Source: a virus
Virus record (IMG/VR): IMGVR_UViG_3300033153_001741
Span: 1-24,613 of that record
Direction: 5' to 3' (one strand)
Length of the DNA: 24,613 nt
In this document: one piece after another, positions 15,763-24,187 of the stretch
Layout: each line of letters begins with the position of its first letter
How positions within the stretch are numbered: position 1 is the stretch's first letter
Made by a program: the position numbers and the translations under genes
The notes under the pieces: model-generated
The model's input: only the letters and a program-made list of their open reading frames with translations
The model's database searches: none
What the model was told of the DNA's origin: nothing

Positions 15763-17142
15763 TTACGCCCTAAGCAGTTGACCACATGCCAATGGGTTTC
15801 TGACAATAATTCCAGACTCGGAAAGGACTTCACAAACGAAGCCATCCTTGGAATTAGATGCCACCATTGATTTCTGATCAAATGGGTTAACCATACCGGG
15901 AATATACTTAACGATCATCCCACGATCAACACCACCTGCTCCTTTGACTTTAACCTCGATATTGGCAATACCGTTGGTTACTCCCATGTCCATGAAAACC
16001 ATACGGAATGATTCTTTTGGATAACCTGTTCCCGGATCAATGTCCGTGTGCAAGTTGGGATCGTCAAATAATGGATTGTGAACCAAAGTGATCCTATGAC
16101 CTAACGCATTGTAAGTCGTGTAGTGTACACCTAGTTCAAGGTTTCTTCCAGCATCCATATCATAGATAAGTGAATTGCCTTGGAAAACCAACTCCCTCAT
16201 AGCCTTGTGAAAAGCTACTTTACCGCCAGTTCCAGTAAATACCATCCAGTTATTGTTCTTCTTGCCAGAGTTCAGGCTAAGATTAGCAATAAAATCTACG
16301 ATGATATCCTCTGTAAGATCAACTGTGTAGGTATCCGTATTAGCAGAATCAATCTGCTGAAGCACCCCGTCACCTGTTACCAAGGGGTTTCCATCTACAT
16401 CTGTGACCAAAGAAGAACCGTTAGCATCCATAGTGGATTTTCCATACCACCGGGCTAATTCCATCTGATAAAGATATTCTTCCATTACCAGATTTTGGTC
16501 TGTAAAGAACCATAGTCGCTGACCATTGTTCTCGATCCAAGTAATATCAGTAAGAGCCGATCCTGAAATGGACTTGGACTTACGATTGATACCTAGATAG
16601 TTTACATACCAATCTGGATACACATGGTTTTCGTATCCTCGATCAGAGTTTTCCGGAAATGCTGATCCGATTGTATTGGTCGTAGCACCAACGGCAAAGT
16701 TGGTAGCAGAATCAAAAACTGCAGCAACATCATTTGTCTGTAGCTTTACGGTGAACTCATAGTTGCTTCCCACAGGGGTAGCATCTGAGACTATAATAGC
16801 CTGAGTTCCATCCTTAAACCGGATAACATCATTAGGATTCAAATAATTTTCAAACACCTCAATGGTGAATGATGCTCCAGCAGCCCCTAGCGTAGCACCT
16901 GTCTGTGTGCCTGTAGAAGTTGATGGGCGATTCAAGCGACCTAAAATAGACCACTTAAAGGCATTATCTCCAATTAGCTGCTCCTTCGCAAACCTACCCG
17001 TACCCTCTAGAAAATATGTCAAAGAGTACTGTGGAAACTGACGAATTAAAGCTTTGGAAATTTCTGGATATTTTAGAAGATTAACTACCAAAGAGTTATT
17101 CTCTACGGTATCCTTACCGTACGATCCTGAGTGAAATTTCAT
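15763..17142 (-). CDS. Major capsid protein (HK97-fold, crAss-like type)
   Basis: This 459-residue protein follows the scaffold by 27 nt. The N-terminus (MKFHSGSYGKDTVENNSLVV) leads into LLKYPEISKALIRQFPQYSL and TYFLEGTGRFAKEQLIGDNA, the N-arm pattern of crAss-like MCPs. The middle carries an inserted beta-rich stretch (ENYLNPNDVIRFKDGTQAII). Next comes DWYVNYLGINRKSKSISGSA with an acidic helix ending in ARWYGKSTMD, typical of the spine/P-domain helix region. The end, SKDGFVCEVLSESGIIVRNP, suits the final beta strands. HK97-fold MCPs build the icosahedral shell around scaffold. The A/T-rich leader ends in AATTAAAATG without a Shine-Dalgarno. Identification rests on size, motif pattern and the classic portal-scaffold-MCP order. 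Confidence 0.88.
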   Translation of the reverse strand: MKFHSGSYGKDTVENNSLVVNLLKYPEISKALIRQFPQYSLTYFLEGTGRFAKEQLIGDNAFKWSILGRLNRPSTSTGTQTGATLGAAGASFTIEVFENYLNPNDVIRFKDGTQAIIVSDATPVGSNYEFTVKLQTNDVAAVFDSATNFAVGATTNTIGSAFPENSDRGYENHVYPDWYVNYLGINRKSKSISGSALTDITWIENNGQRLWFFTDQNLVMEEYLYQMELARWYGKSTMDANGSSLVTDVDGNPLVTGDGVLQQIDSANTDTYTVDLTEDIIVDFIANLSLNSGKKNNNWMVFTGTGGKVAFHKAMRELVFQGNSLIYDMDAGRNLELGVHYTTYNALGHRITLVHNPLFDDPNLHTDIDPGTGYPKESFRMVFMDMGVTNGIANIEVKVKGAGGVDRGMIVKYIPGMVNPFDQKSMVASNSKDGFVCEVLSESGIIVRNPLACGQLLRA

Positions 17143-17169
17143 TTTAATTGTTGTTAAATATTATGAATG

Positions 17170-18228
17170 TTACATTTGATCCGACTCTATAAACTTGCCA
17201 GAGTTAAACTCTCCGGTGTCTGGACTCGGTAATTGATTGCTTCGCTGACCCTCTGGGTTTGTCATATTGTCTAAAATAGACGACTTCCCCTTCTCAATAG
17301 CTTTAGTTGTTTCGGCTTTAAGGATCTGATCCTTGTACCGCCACAACCAAGCAGCCTTAGCAACAGACTCTGCATTCTCGGTAATTTCATCAAAGAACTT
17401 ACCTGATTGGATGTACTCATAATGTCCATCCTTCTGCTTATCACTAGCCTTTCCCCCATAGAATTTCTCTGTCTTTGACAGGTATTCTTTAAGTTCCCGG
17501 TTAGATGCATCAATATCTTCTTGAGACATTGTCTCTGATGTTGATGGTTCGACTGTAAGGGCTTGTTGCTCCCTGCCAATTACAGCCTCAATATCTTTGC
17601 GTACGCCTCTGGCTTTAGATCGAATTGTACCATTTTCGATCATGATGTCGATTTCATCTTCAACATCTTCTTCGTTGTAGCCTTTGGCTTTGAATTCTTC
17701 ACGCATGAGCGCCTCATCACCCAACTCGAGAAAACCCTTCATATTGTTGATTTTCTCGTTTGTCTGACCAGCAACCGCTAATTCCTTTTGATTCGATAAA
17801 ATGTTTTTGAAGTCTTGATAATTATCGACATCAATACCCAGATCCTCGGCAACAGCTTGCCAGCCTTCCACCTCATCAGCTTCTTCCCCCTCAGTCTCTG
17901 TCTCTCCTTCAGCTTCTTCTTGCTGATCTTCTTCTGTGGTTTCTGCTTCTTCCTCTATGGTCTGGTAGTCAGTGCTTTCGCCTTGTTCTTCTGCTTCTTG
18001 CTCTGTATCTGCATTCTGATCTTCTGCAGTCTCGGAATCCTTATCATCCTCACTCTTAGTGTCCTCTTTCTTAGATATGGCAGTAGGATCTTCTGCCTCC
18101 ATCTTATCATCATCGGTGAATTTAGATGGATCAAATTCCTCATTTTTCTCTGCAATAGCAGAGCCTTCATCTGGTGTTACGGCAACTTCTTCGCCTTCTT
18201 TAACTTCATCATTTTCTTTATCAGACAT
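17170..18228 (-). CDS. Acidic scaffolding-type protein
   Basis: This 352-residue protein has a very acidic, probably disordered N-terminal third (residues ~1-125 dominated by Glu, Asp, Thr, Gln and Ser). Then come WQAVAEDLGIDVDNYQDFKN, charged helices (about 140-300) and a short hydrophilic tail ending NSGKFIESDQM. The position between portal and MCP, the high acidity and the helical core are the usual marks of a phage head scaffold. A scaffold directs capsid assembly and is then lost or cleaved. No protease motif is visible in it. A candidate Bacteroidota promoter lies just upstream, which would give scaffold and MCP extra transcription. Confidence 0.8.
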   Translation of the reverse strand: MSDKENDEVKEGEEVAVTPDEGSAIAEKNEEFDPSKFTDDDKMEAEDPTAISKKEDTKSEDDKDSETAEDQNADTEQEAEEQGESTDYQTIEEEAETTEEDQQEEAEGETETEGEEADEVEGWQAVAEDLGIDVDNYQDFKNILSNQKELAVAGQTNEKINNMKGFLELGDEALMREEFKAKGYNEEDVEDEIDIMIENGTIRSKARGVRKDIEAVIGREQQALTVEPSTSETMSQEDIDASNRELKEYLSKTEKFYGGKASDKQKDGHYEYIQSGKFFDEITENAESVAKAAWLWRYKDQILKAETTKAIEKGKSSILDNMTNPEGQRSNQLPSPDTGEFNSGKFIESDQM

Positions 18229-18254
18229 AACTTATTGATTTAGATTAGATTTAA

Positions 18255-18288
18255 CAAATATAAAAATAATAATACAACTCTCTACAAA
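18255..18288 (-). promoter_or_regulatory. Candidate Bacteroidota-type promoter for scaffold and MCP
   Basis: In the 81-nt gap between portal and scaffold, the minus strand reads TATATTTG (18255-18262). This is an exact match to the Bacteroidota -7 element TAnnTTTG. A TTTG lies 22 nt upstream (18285-18288), a little beyond the usual ~19-21 nt spacing to the -33 element. The start codon at 18228 lies 26 nt beyond the -7 box, leaving a short leader. The gap is the longest within the TerL-to-MCP part, so a promoter here makes sense for high capsid output. Confidence 0.55.
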
Positions 18289-18309
18289 CACATACTCTTA
18301 CAGATACAC

Positions 18310-20664
18310 TTATCTCTTATCTTCTTTAGATCCAAGCTTTTCTTCAGCCTGATCAATAGCTTTGGAAGACAGGCTTTCTTCTTCTAGCTGTTCTTCTTCG
18401 CTTACAGGTTCAGGAATCTGCTTTTCTGCAGCACTTAAATCTGCCGTTTGTGCATTTTTACCCATTTCATTAGTAGTGTTAAGCATGCTCATGCCTTTAT
18501 CATGCTGCTGCCTGAAGTCCTGAGTCTCCTGACCTCCATCAATCTTAAGTTGCGTAACCTCCAAGGCAGACTCCTTGTTAATTTCAGCAACCCTGATCTT
18601 AGTCTCATTAGCAGCTTGTTCCTTCTGAGCTTCCATCTGTGTCTGTGCCTGTTGAGCTTCTTGCTGCGCCTGTTGAGCTTGCTGCTGTGCCTGTTGTTGA
18701 GCCTCCTGTTGCTTACGGACTTCTTCTAAGCCACTTTCCAAAATCTTCTCAGCCTCTTTAGCGGTATCAGCATTCATGACCTTTATGATGCTTAGCCAAT
18801 CTGTAGCACCAGCAGAGAGGGCTTCCCTGCCCCACTGTAGCATTTTCTCTTTGTCGCCAGCCTCTTTGGTAGAGTGCTCTATGTGAATTGCCACCTCATC
18901 ATTCCACATTGACTTAGACACCTCAAAAAGCTTAGCGCCATGATCACCCATAAATGCCCTGATCTTCTTGCCCTCAAACCAGCAGAACTTCATCACATCA
19001 GCAGCATATTGTAATGCCATGCCTATAGTGCGTTGATGATTTGCCATAAGCGTTTGGGTGATAAGGGTGGATTGAACCACGTTCCTCTCGTTGACACCTA
19101 CTGTATCTGAATTTCCCGTAAGACCTTCCCTTGCAGGAGATATGCCGGAAATAATAACAGTAGTCTGTTCCAGCATAACCTTTAGATTGATAAGCTGCTG
19201 TACTGAATTGGAAAGGGTAAAGTCTATTTGCTGGAACTGGTTAAAGCCACTAGAGATCTGATTTCCCTCCTGCTTGGAATTTATGGGGATTATCCCAGAG
19301 TTCTTTGCATGGTAAAACACATCCTCTAAAGCAAGGTCATTAGGCTTTTGGGATGTATCATATACAACAGCCTTTCCCCCGGCACGTGCCATAGTGAGTT
19401 CTATATGGAACATAACAATGTTATAAAGCAACTGTATGTTCTTTAACGAGTCGACCAGCGAAAGGGTTATACCATCTATGTTATTTTTTATAATTCCCAC
19501 ATAAGGCAAAGGAGCATAAGAGTAATTTTCCTCCTTACGTGGCTGGTTGGGGCTTCTCCTTGCATTTACCAAAATGTCGTGACCTATCATGGTAGTTGTC
19601 CAGATATCGGTAATGGTCTTTGTCTGTACATTATCACCCTTTTTCTTTTTGTAATCATCCTTCATAACCTTTTTGAAAGGAACATCAGGATCATACTTGT
19701 TTGGTGACATCTTAAAATTCATTCTTCTTAAAGACTTCCATACGGCTGTTACTACACGAATACGCATAGGAGTAACAGAGTCGTCTTTGTAATACCACTG
19801 GTAGGGCTTGTTATATCGCTGGAGGGAGTCCTGCCCCTCATAGCGCATCTTCTCCACCTTCCTCACCTCATCTTCTGTAAGGTAATCTCCATATTCATCT
19901 ATGATCTCGTTAACCTGTAAAAACCTTTCCTCTGCCACCCATGAAGAATCCTGCAGCGTTTCAGACTCTGAGTTGATGTCATATATCAACGCCCTTGGAT
20001 CAACCCTTCGTATGTAGGGATCGTTATTTTTAATGCCTACAGCATAAAATTCCTTTGCCGTAATAGCCTGATCATACAACCCCTGCTTAAAGGTGTGCTT
20101 AAGCTGGTACTTTTTTATAAGCTCCAAAAGACCATAATGGGTGATTTCCTCAATGGCTTCCCTCATATTCATCTTCTCCCACTTAGCTGCTTCAGGAGGA
20201 AGCTGGAAGTCCACTTCTTCTTCCTCAAAGCTGATACCCATTTCTGCCTCTATCTGCTTTCTTACAGGAGCTATTATTTCCTCAGTAACCCTAGACACCA
20301 ACTGGTCTATCTTCCTTACCACTGCATCTTCGTTAACAGCCTCTACGGTGAAGTTCATGGGATTTATCATAAACTCTCCCACCAAGACCTCTATCTTAGG
20401 AGTGATCATCGGATAGTTTACCAAACGTGCAGGAGAAGATATGCCGTATGTATTGGTCACATATTCAAACGTCTTGGTATCAAACACCCCATTGAAGATA
20501 AGGTAGTTCTCATAATCCTTTTTCCTTTCACGATTAAACTTGGTAGTATAGTTCTGATAAGCTAAAATAGCCTCCACATTTCTTTTACACCATTCCTTGT
20601 CTTTTTTCCCTTCGGGTATATTCTGCTTAGGGAAAACTCCCTGAGAGGTAGCGTTATTAGCCAT
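18310..20664 (-). CDS. Portal protein (crAss-like type)
   Basis: This 784-residue protein lies directly after TerL, overlapping by 1 nt (TAATG). The N-terminal region has LVNYPMITPKIEVLVGEFMI followed by NPMNFTVEAVNEDAVVRKID (residues 81-120). The clip/stem region includes LVDSLKNIQLLYNIVMFHIE (403-422) and ARAGGKAVVYD (426-436). The motif SGISPAREGLTGNSDTVGV (506-524) matches the loop pattern seen in portals of Bacteroidota phages. Residues 647-687 are an almost pure Gln/Ala/Glu coiled-coil segment, and the last 95 residues are charged and helical. Portals form the dodecameric DNA gate at one capsid vertex. The length fits the large portals of crAss-like phages. Confidence 0.88.
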   Translation of the reverse strand: MANNATSQGVFPKQNIPEGKKDKEWCKRNVEAILAYQNYTTKFNRERKKDYENYLIFNGVFDTKTFEYVTNTYGISSPARLVNYPMITPKIEVLVGEFMINPMNFTVEAVNEDAVVRKIDQLVSRVTEEIIAPVRKQIEAEMGISFEEEEVDFQLPPEAAKWEKMNMREAIEEITHYGLLELIKKYQLKHTFKQGLYDQAITAKEFYAVGIKNNDPYIRRVDPRALIYDINSESETLQDSSWVAEERFLQVNEIIDEYGDYLTEDEVRKVEKMRYEGQDSLQRYNKPYQWYYKDDSVTPMRIRVVTAVWKSLRRMNFKMSPNKYDPDVPFKKVMKDDYKKKKGDNVQTKTITDIWTTTMIGHDILVNARRSPNQPRKEENYSYAPLPYVGIIKNNIDGITLSLVDSLKNIQLLYNIVMFHIELTMARAGGKAVVYDTSQKPNDLALEDVFYHAKNSGIIPINSKQEGNQISSGFNQFQQIDFTLSNSVQQLINLKVMLEQTTVIISGISPAREGLTGNSDTVGVNERNVVQSTLITQTLMANHQRTIGMALQYAADVMKFCWFEGKKIRAFMGDHGAKLFEVSKSMWNDEVAIHIEHSTKEAGDKEKMLQWGREALSAGATDWLSIIKVMNADTAKEAEKILESGLEEVRKQQEAQQQAQQQAQQAQQEAQQAQTQMEAQKEQAANETKIRVAEINKESALEVTQLKIDGGQETQDFRQQHDKGMSMLNTTNEMGKNAQTADLSAAEKQIPEPVSEEEQLEEESLSSKAIDQAEEKLGSKEDKR

Positions 20665-22520
20665 TATATTCTTCGTTTAAGTAAATTAAGAGGATCATTG
20701 CTCTTTGAGCCATACTTCTCATAATTTGTACTGTTTACAACTTGTAGTATGCCATCTATGGTCTTATATGTCGGCAAAAAATAATTATTCTTACTTTCCA
20801 GATCCTTTCGGTTCATAACCCGTATGTTGGAGTTATCAGTGTCATGCAAAAGGACAATGCCAAAGGTCATAGCCATGTCAGTATTCTTAATGCCAAAATT
20901 AGCTAAGTCCTGCAGCAACTCCAAAAAATAGATATTCTCCACATGCTTTTTGATATAATCATCAAGCAAGTCAACTATAAGGTTTTTCTGGTATGACTTC
21001 ATGTGTACACCATAGCGGTTGGCAACCTTACCCCAAGGGGCATCGGCAGCACGTGGTCTTTCCTTTAGTAGCTTGGAATGATTGTTATTGATGTAGTAGT
21101 TAAAGAACCCTTCGTCTGTGTACTCTGTAAGAGTCTTAGCTCCGTAATAGGTAAATAGCTTAACGGTATTCTCATACCACTGATCTTTGGTATATGGGCG
21201 ATCTACATACATGGCTATAGGCAAATACGAAGGCTCATCCTCATTCATTGTCCACCTTCTAAACACCATAGCACAGCCCTTAGACTCTGAGTTAGGAGCT
21301 TCCTCTTGGGTGTAGGAGTCAACAGCACCTATGTCTAAATTGAGCATATCTTTTTTAGGATGGTATAATATTCTCATCTTACCCTCTGGGTTAAGCACCC
21401 ACTCCACCTCTGTCTTTGTCCTGTTCCAAACCAGATCCCCGGTGCTTATCATGCCCTGCAAGGACTTGTTAGCCAAAATCTTGCCTATCTGCTCGTTGAG
21501 CTTGTCAAGGTCAAAAGGACTTCTGTTGGACTGTACAAAGGCATCTTCTGGAACAAGGGGATGTTCTTGTATGTGCAGATAATAAGCAGTCTTGTCCTTG
21601 GAGTCATGCAGCTTTTTGCGGATACCCCGGTAGTGCTCAGTGCCTCCCTCAACATCACTAATGCCTGTCTTGCGGTTGAAAAAGCCAAACAGCACCTTTG
21701 AGGCAGGAATAAAAAACTGCTCTAAGTTGTACTTCTCAGGGTTATACCACATTTCCAAATAGTCGTCAGACTTATTCATTATGTTCGCTGTACCCCCAAC
21801 AATAGGGATTCCAAACTGTATAGCACCATCCTTAAAGCATGCCTCGGTAGCCATATACGCCCGTAAGCCATGTTTCATTTCTCCAAATTCCTCGAAGATA
21901 GCCATGGAAAAACGCTCTCCCCTAAAGACCTCCGGATTGTCCATGCACCTAAAATGCATAATGGACTTAATGCCTTTCTCCAGCCACACACCGTTTTCCT
22001 TGATACGGTATCCAGACTTCATCATAAGCTCGTTATCTGCCAGATCCTTTCTATGACGTATCTGTGGAGGAAGCTTGTTCCATGAATTGACAACTTTGTT
22101 CCTGAAAGATGCTACATAAGCAGGGGTGGCAGCACCAACGCCAATCTCATTGTTAGGAAAGAATGTCCACTCATACAAAGCCAAGCCAGCGTTCATAAAT
22201 GAAAACCCCTTATCCCTAGCCTTTAGGACAATTAAGCCCCTGCCCTCTTTCTTACAGGTATAGACTCTCTCAAAGTATTCATGATCCAGATCCCTATACC
22301 ATGGAGACTGTATCCTCTTTCTGTTGGTCTTCTCATCCCTAGCAAGTATCTGAAAGAAGTTTAAGTAGAAGTAGTATGCTCCCGGTATCTTTACACCACC
22401 AGAAGGCTTGTAGCCGTTTTTGCACCTGTCAATCTGTAAGCTCCAATAGCGATTGTAGTCCTTAGAGCCGGGAGCTAACTGAGGAATCCCCTCCTTGACA
22501 ACAGGTGAGTACTTAAGCAT
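20664..22520 (-). CDS. terL: Terminase large subunit (ATPase-nuclease)
   Basis: This 618-residue DNA-packaging motor protein has an ATPase domain with Walker-A-like LKARDKGFS (99-107; the usual GKT is replaced, as in many terminases). A Walker-B-like MAIFEEFGE follows (206-214) with E210/E211. The C-terminal RNase H-like nuclease shows LNLDIGAVDSYTQ (393-405; candidate metal-binding D396 and D401), LTEYTDEG (464-471) and NTDMAMTFGIVLLHDTDN (546-563; D548 and D560 as candidates). It would translocate DNA through the portal encoded next, with which it overlaps by 1 nt. The gene starts 3 nt after the upstream 89-aa gene. The divergent Walker A is typical of crAss-like TerL. Catalytic residue assignment is by eye. 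Confidence 0.92.
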   Translation of the reverse strand: MLKYSPVVKEGIPQLAPGSKDYNRYWSLQIDRCKNGYKPSGGVKIPGAYYFYLNFFQILARDEKTNRKRIQSPWYRDLDHEYFERVYTCKKEGRGLIVLKARDKGFSFMNAGLALYEWTFFPNNEIGVGAATPAYVASFRNKVVNSWNKLPPQIRHRKDLADNELMMKSGYRIKENGVWLEKGIKSIMHFRCMDNPEVFRGERFSMAIFEEFGEMKHGLRAYMATEACFKDGAIQFGIPIVGGTANIMNKSDDYLEMWYNPEKYNLEQFFIPASKVLFGFFNRKTGISDVEGGTEHYRGIRKKLHDSKDKTAYYLHIQEHPLVPEDAFVQSNRSPFDLDKLNEQIGKILANKSLQGMISTGDLVWNRTKTEVEWVLNPEGKMRILYHPKKDMLNLDIGAVDSYTQEEAPNSESKGCAMVFRRWTMNEDEPSYLPIAMYVDRPYTKDQWYENTVKLFTYYGAKTLTEYTDEGFFNYYINNNHSKLLKERPRAADAPWGKVANRYGVHMKSYQKNLIVDLLDDYIKKHVENIYFLELLQDLANFGIKNTDMAMTFGIVLLHDTDNSNIRVMNRKDLESKNNYFLPTYKTIDGILQVVNSTNYEKYGSKSNDPLNLLKRRI

Positions 22521-22523
22521 AGT

Positions 22524-22793
22524 TTATTGGCTATAATTGTCAATACCAGCACCATAAGGAGCATCCGTTGGGCTTATCTTACCCCTGTGCTTTTTCTTAT
22601 TAGCAGAAGGTATCTTGCCACCCTTGCGATGCTTACTTACCTTCTTACTTAGAGGCTTTCTAACCTTCTTACCTTCCGGAGTAGTAATTACATCAACTAC
22701 ATCATTCTTTTTAATCCTATTGTCTCCTTTTAAGCCCTTATTGGCTTCCCTTCTAGCTTTATTCCAAGCTTTATATTCATCACTTTTTGACAT
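22524..22793 (-). CDS. Small basic protein upstream of TerL
   Basis: The 89-residue protein is highly basic: MSKSDEYKAWNKARREANKG, then VVDVITTPEGKKVRKPLSKK, KHRKGGKIPSANKKKHRGKI and a Ser/Tyr-containing end. There is no hydrophobic core to speak of, so it may be disordered and nucleic-acid binding. It starts 2 nt after the TAG of the 56-aa gene and ends 3 nt before TerL, so it is part of the operon. The KHRKGGK motif recurs as KHRKSGK in the 57-aa protein further upstream. Function unknown. Confidence 0.8.
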   Translation of the reverse strand: MSKSDEYKAWNKARREANKGLKGDNRIKKNDVVDVITTPEGKKVRKPLSKKVSKHRKGGKIPSANKKKHRGKISPTDAPYGAGIDNYSQ

Positions 22794-22795
22794 GA

Positions 22796-22966
22796 CTATT
22801 TGTTTTTAGATGATTTGCCGAGATAGTCATACAGCTTATCATGGGTGCTCATTTGCTTATCGACAATCTGTACCTTGCCGTACTTGTTAGTCGCACCATG
22901 ATAATCGGTGACGAGATCAAACTTCTCCTTTTCACTGGAAGTCCGGGTATTTACTTTACGTGCCAT
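22796..22966 (-). CDS. 56-aa hydrophilic protein
   Basis: Too short for standard length cut-offs, but it fits exactly between its neighbours: start ATG at 22966, 5 nt after the 175-aa gene, and TAG stop 2 nt before the 89-aa start. It begins MARKVNTRTSSEKEKFDLVT, continues DYHGATNKYGKVQIVDKQMS and ends in a Lys/Ser-rich tail. It has no cysteines or membrane segment. The charge pattern and tight spacing argue it is real. Function unknown; a small operon-encoded packaging or structural factor is one option. Confidence 0.75.
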   Translation of the reverse strand: MARKVNTRTSSEKEKFDLVTDYHGATNKYGKVQIVDKQMSTHDKLYDYLGKSSKNK

Positions 22967-22971
22967 AGCTC

Positions 22972-23499
22972 TTATGTATTTAATAGTTTCTGCTCTATGA
23001 AGGTGGTATCCCCACCCCCACCAATAACTTCTTCTTCCTTCTTCTTCAAAATCAACTCACGGATAACTTCCCTAGCCTCTACTACCTTCTGCTGACCTAT
23101 CATCACCTTCTGTAAATCCTCAGCATTCTCGTTGGTGACATCCAACTTATCCATGTAGTCGTTGTACTGTGCTATCTTCCTAGTGTAAATAATATACTGC
23201 TCATAGACAGGCTCGTACTGTAAGCTCTTGTACTTAGCTATAGCAGCCTCCATCAAATCACACTCCAAAGCCTTTACGCTCCCCTTGTCATATAAGTCCA
23301 AAGAAACATCCTCCTTGCGCTTGTCCAGCAAAAGCCTGCGGTAGGGTGAACAATAATCACATACCAACACAAGCCACCTAATAGCTTTAGAGCCTAGCTT
23401 CTTGTCCTTGTAAACATCCCGTAACTCCGGAATAAGTAAGAACGTATCATCCTGCAATATGACATCACCCTCAGAGTCTATGTCAAATAACCGGAGCAT
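22972..23499 (-). CDS. 175-aa helical protein; possible small terminase-like or packaging protein
   Basis: The protein starts MLRLFDIDSEGDVILQDDTF and is mostly helical and charged. It carries KAIRWLVLVCDYCSPYRRLL (39-58), a hydrophobic-aromatic helix with two Cys. A long coiled-coil-like half (KYKSLQYEPVYEQYIIYTRK onward) ends in Lys/Glu and a Gly-rich GGGGDTTFIEQ tail. Genes just before TerL often encode the small terminase subunit, and the helical, charged build would suit one. No helix-turn-helix is certain, so the role stays open. It is followed by two small genes, not TerL directly. It starts 5 nt after the 57-aa gene. Confidence 0.8.
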   Translation of the reverse strand: MLRLFDIDSEGDVILQDDTFLLIPELRDVYKDKKLGSKAIRWLVLVCDYCSPYRRLLLDKRKEDVSLDLYDKGSVKALECDLMEAAIAKYKSLQYEPVYEQYIIYTRKIAQYNDYMDKLDVTNENAEDLQKVMIGQQKVVEAREVIRELILKKKEEEVIGGGGDTTFIEQKLLNT

Positions 23500-23504
23500 A
23501 AATA

Positions 23505-23678
23505 CTATACCCCGTAACCCTTATGACCGGGAGGATTCTCATTGTCAATAGATGGCTTTACCTTGCTGTATAAATTGCCAGATCCCGTGCCACCACTAAT
23601 AGATGTAGAATGTATGGTAGTGCCACTAGGTACTCCACCCTTACCACTCTTACGGTGCTTTGCATATCCCTTCTTCAT
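23505..23678 (-). CDS. 57-aa Gly/Ser/Lys-rich small protein
   Basis: It starts with ATG at 23678, 1 nt after the upstream TAA, and ends TAG 5 nt before the next ATG. The N-terminus MKKGYAKHRKSGKGGVPSGT is basic, followed by a Ser/Thr/Gly-rich middle and ENPPGHKGYGV at the end. It is probably unstructured. KHRKSGK resembles KHRKGGK in the 89-aa protein, so the two may share a nucleic-acid or capsid-contact motif. The exact fit between the two flanking genes supports it as real. Function unknown. Confidence 0.75.
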   Translation of the reverse strand: MKKGYAKHRKSGKGGVPSGTTIHSTSISGGTGSGNLYSKVKPSIDNENPPGHKGYGV

Positions 23679-23679
23679 G

Positions 23680-23928
23680 TTATTTGGATTTATAGTTAAA
23701 CAATTCCCCCTCTCGAGGAATTAAGTTCTCGCCCATGTCGGACTTGAAAAACAAAACTAAGAAAAATAATAAACCTTCATCATTGGTCTTGAAACTTATC
23801 TCATGAGAAATTACAAGAATGTCTAACAACGCCAAACGCCTGCGCTCATATCCCAAAACTTCAAACAATATAAAATAATCCTCACTGTAATACTGCTGAG
23901 AATAAATTCCGTCACCAAGATGTTGCAT
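23680..23928 (-). CDS. 82-aa hypothetical protein, first gene of the minus-strand block
   Basis: The protein starts MQHLGDGIYSQQYYSEDYFI and is rich in Leu, Phe, Glu and Tyr. A more hydrophobic stretch (LLFFLVLFFKS) lies around residues 53-63 and is too short for a normal membrane span. It ends TAA, 1 nt before the next ATG, so spacing supports coupling. No other gene lies between it and the right end on this strand, so it heads the visible operon. Its start codon lies within a hairpin (see the leader feature). No homology is recognised. If wrong, the block would begin at 23678. Confidence 0.6.
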   Translation of the reverse strand: MQHLGDGIYSQQYYSEDYFILFEVLGYERRRLALLDILVISHEISFKTNDEGLLFFLVLFFKSDMGENLIPREGELFNYKSK

Positions 23929-23967
23929 ACTCGAAATATCTCGAATGCAGAATATGATGCCATATTC
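23924..23967 (-). promoter_or_regulatory. Tandem hairpin leader, second hairpin occludes the start codon
   Basis: Minus-strand RNA reads GAATATG GCAT CATATTC (perfect 7-bp stem, 4-nt loop, 23950-23967). Directly after it comes TGCATTCGA GATATT TCGA GT ATGCA (9 bp with a 2-nt bulge and 6-nt loop, 23924-23949). The ATG of the 82-aa gene (23926-23928) lies in the 3' arm of the second hairpin. Such a structure could limit translation of the first gene until opened by a protein, by heat or by a ribosome; as DNA, the near-palindrome could be an operator. Upstream, AATTTTTC and T-runs are only a weak match to a promoter. Confidence 0.5.
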
Positions 23968-24187
23968 TTTCTATCACAAATAACGAAAAATTAATTAACA
24001 TAGTTGCATTTGTGGAAAAAAAACACTAACTTCATCCCTCGTTCCGAGCCATCCAAACCTATCAGCTTCTACACAGAGTATAACAGGGCTCCATACCTAG
24101 AAAATAATACTACTAATAATTATAAGCTAGATACAGTAGCTAACAGAACCCTGTAACAGAACCTATAAGCACTACACAGCACTACCT
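23968..24187. other. Upstream intergenic region of the minus-strand block
   Basis: The ~220-nt AT-rich region holds no long frame. On the minus strand it contains TTAATTAATTTTTCG (TAATTTTT near 23985, a 7/8 match to TAnnTTTG) preceded by an eight-T run about 21 nt upstream (24016-24023). This is a weak promoter candidate for the structural operon. On the plus strand, from about 24040, G becomes rare and C/T/A-rich repeats begin. Confidence 0.4.
24141..24185. repeat. Short direct repeats (TAACAGAACC x2, GCACTAC x2)
   Basis: TAACAGAACC occurs at 24141-24150 and 24154-24163 (13-nt period). GCACTAC occurs at 24169-24175 and 24179-24185 (10-nt period). They directly precede the plus-strand microORF. 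They could be iteron-like binding sites for a regulator or replication protein, or simple tandem drift in a G-poor strand. Confidence 0.5.
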
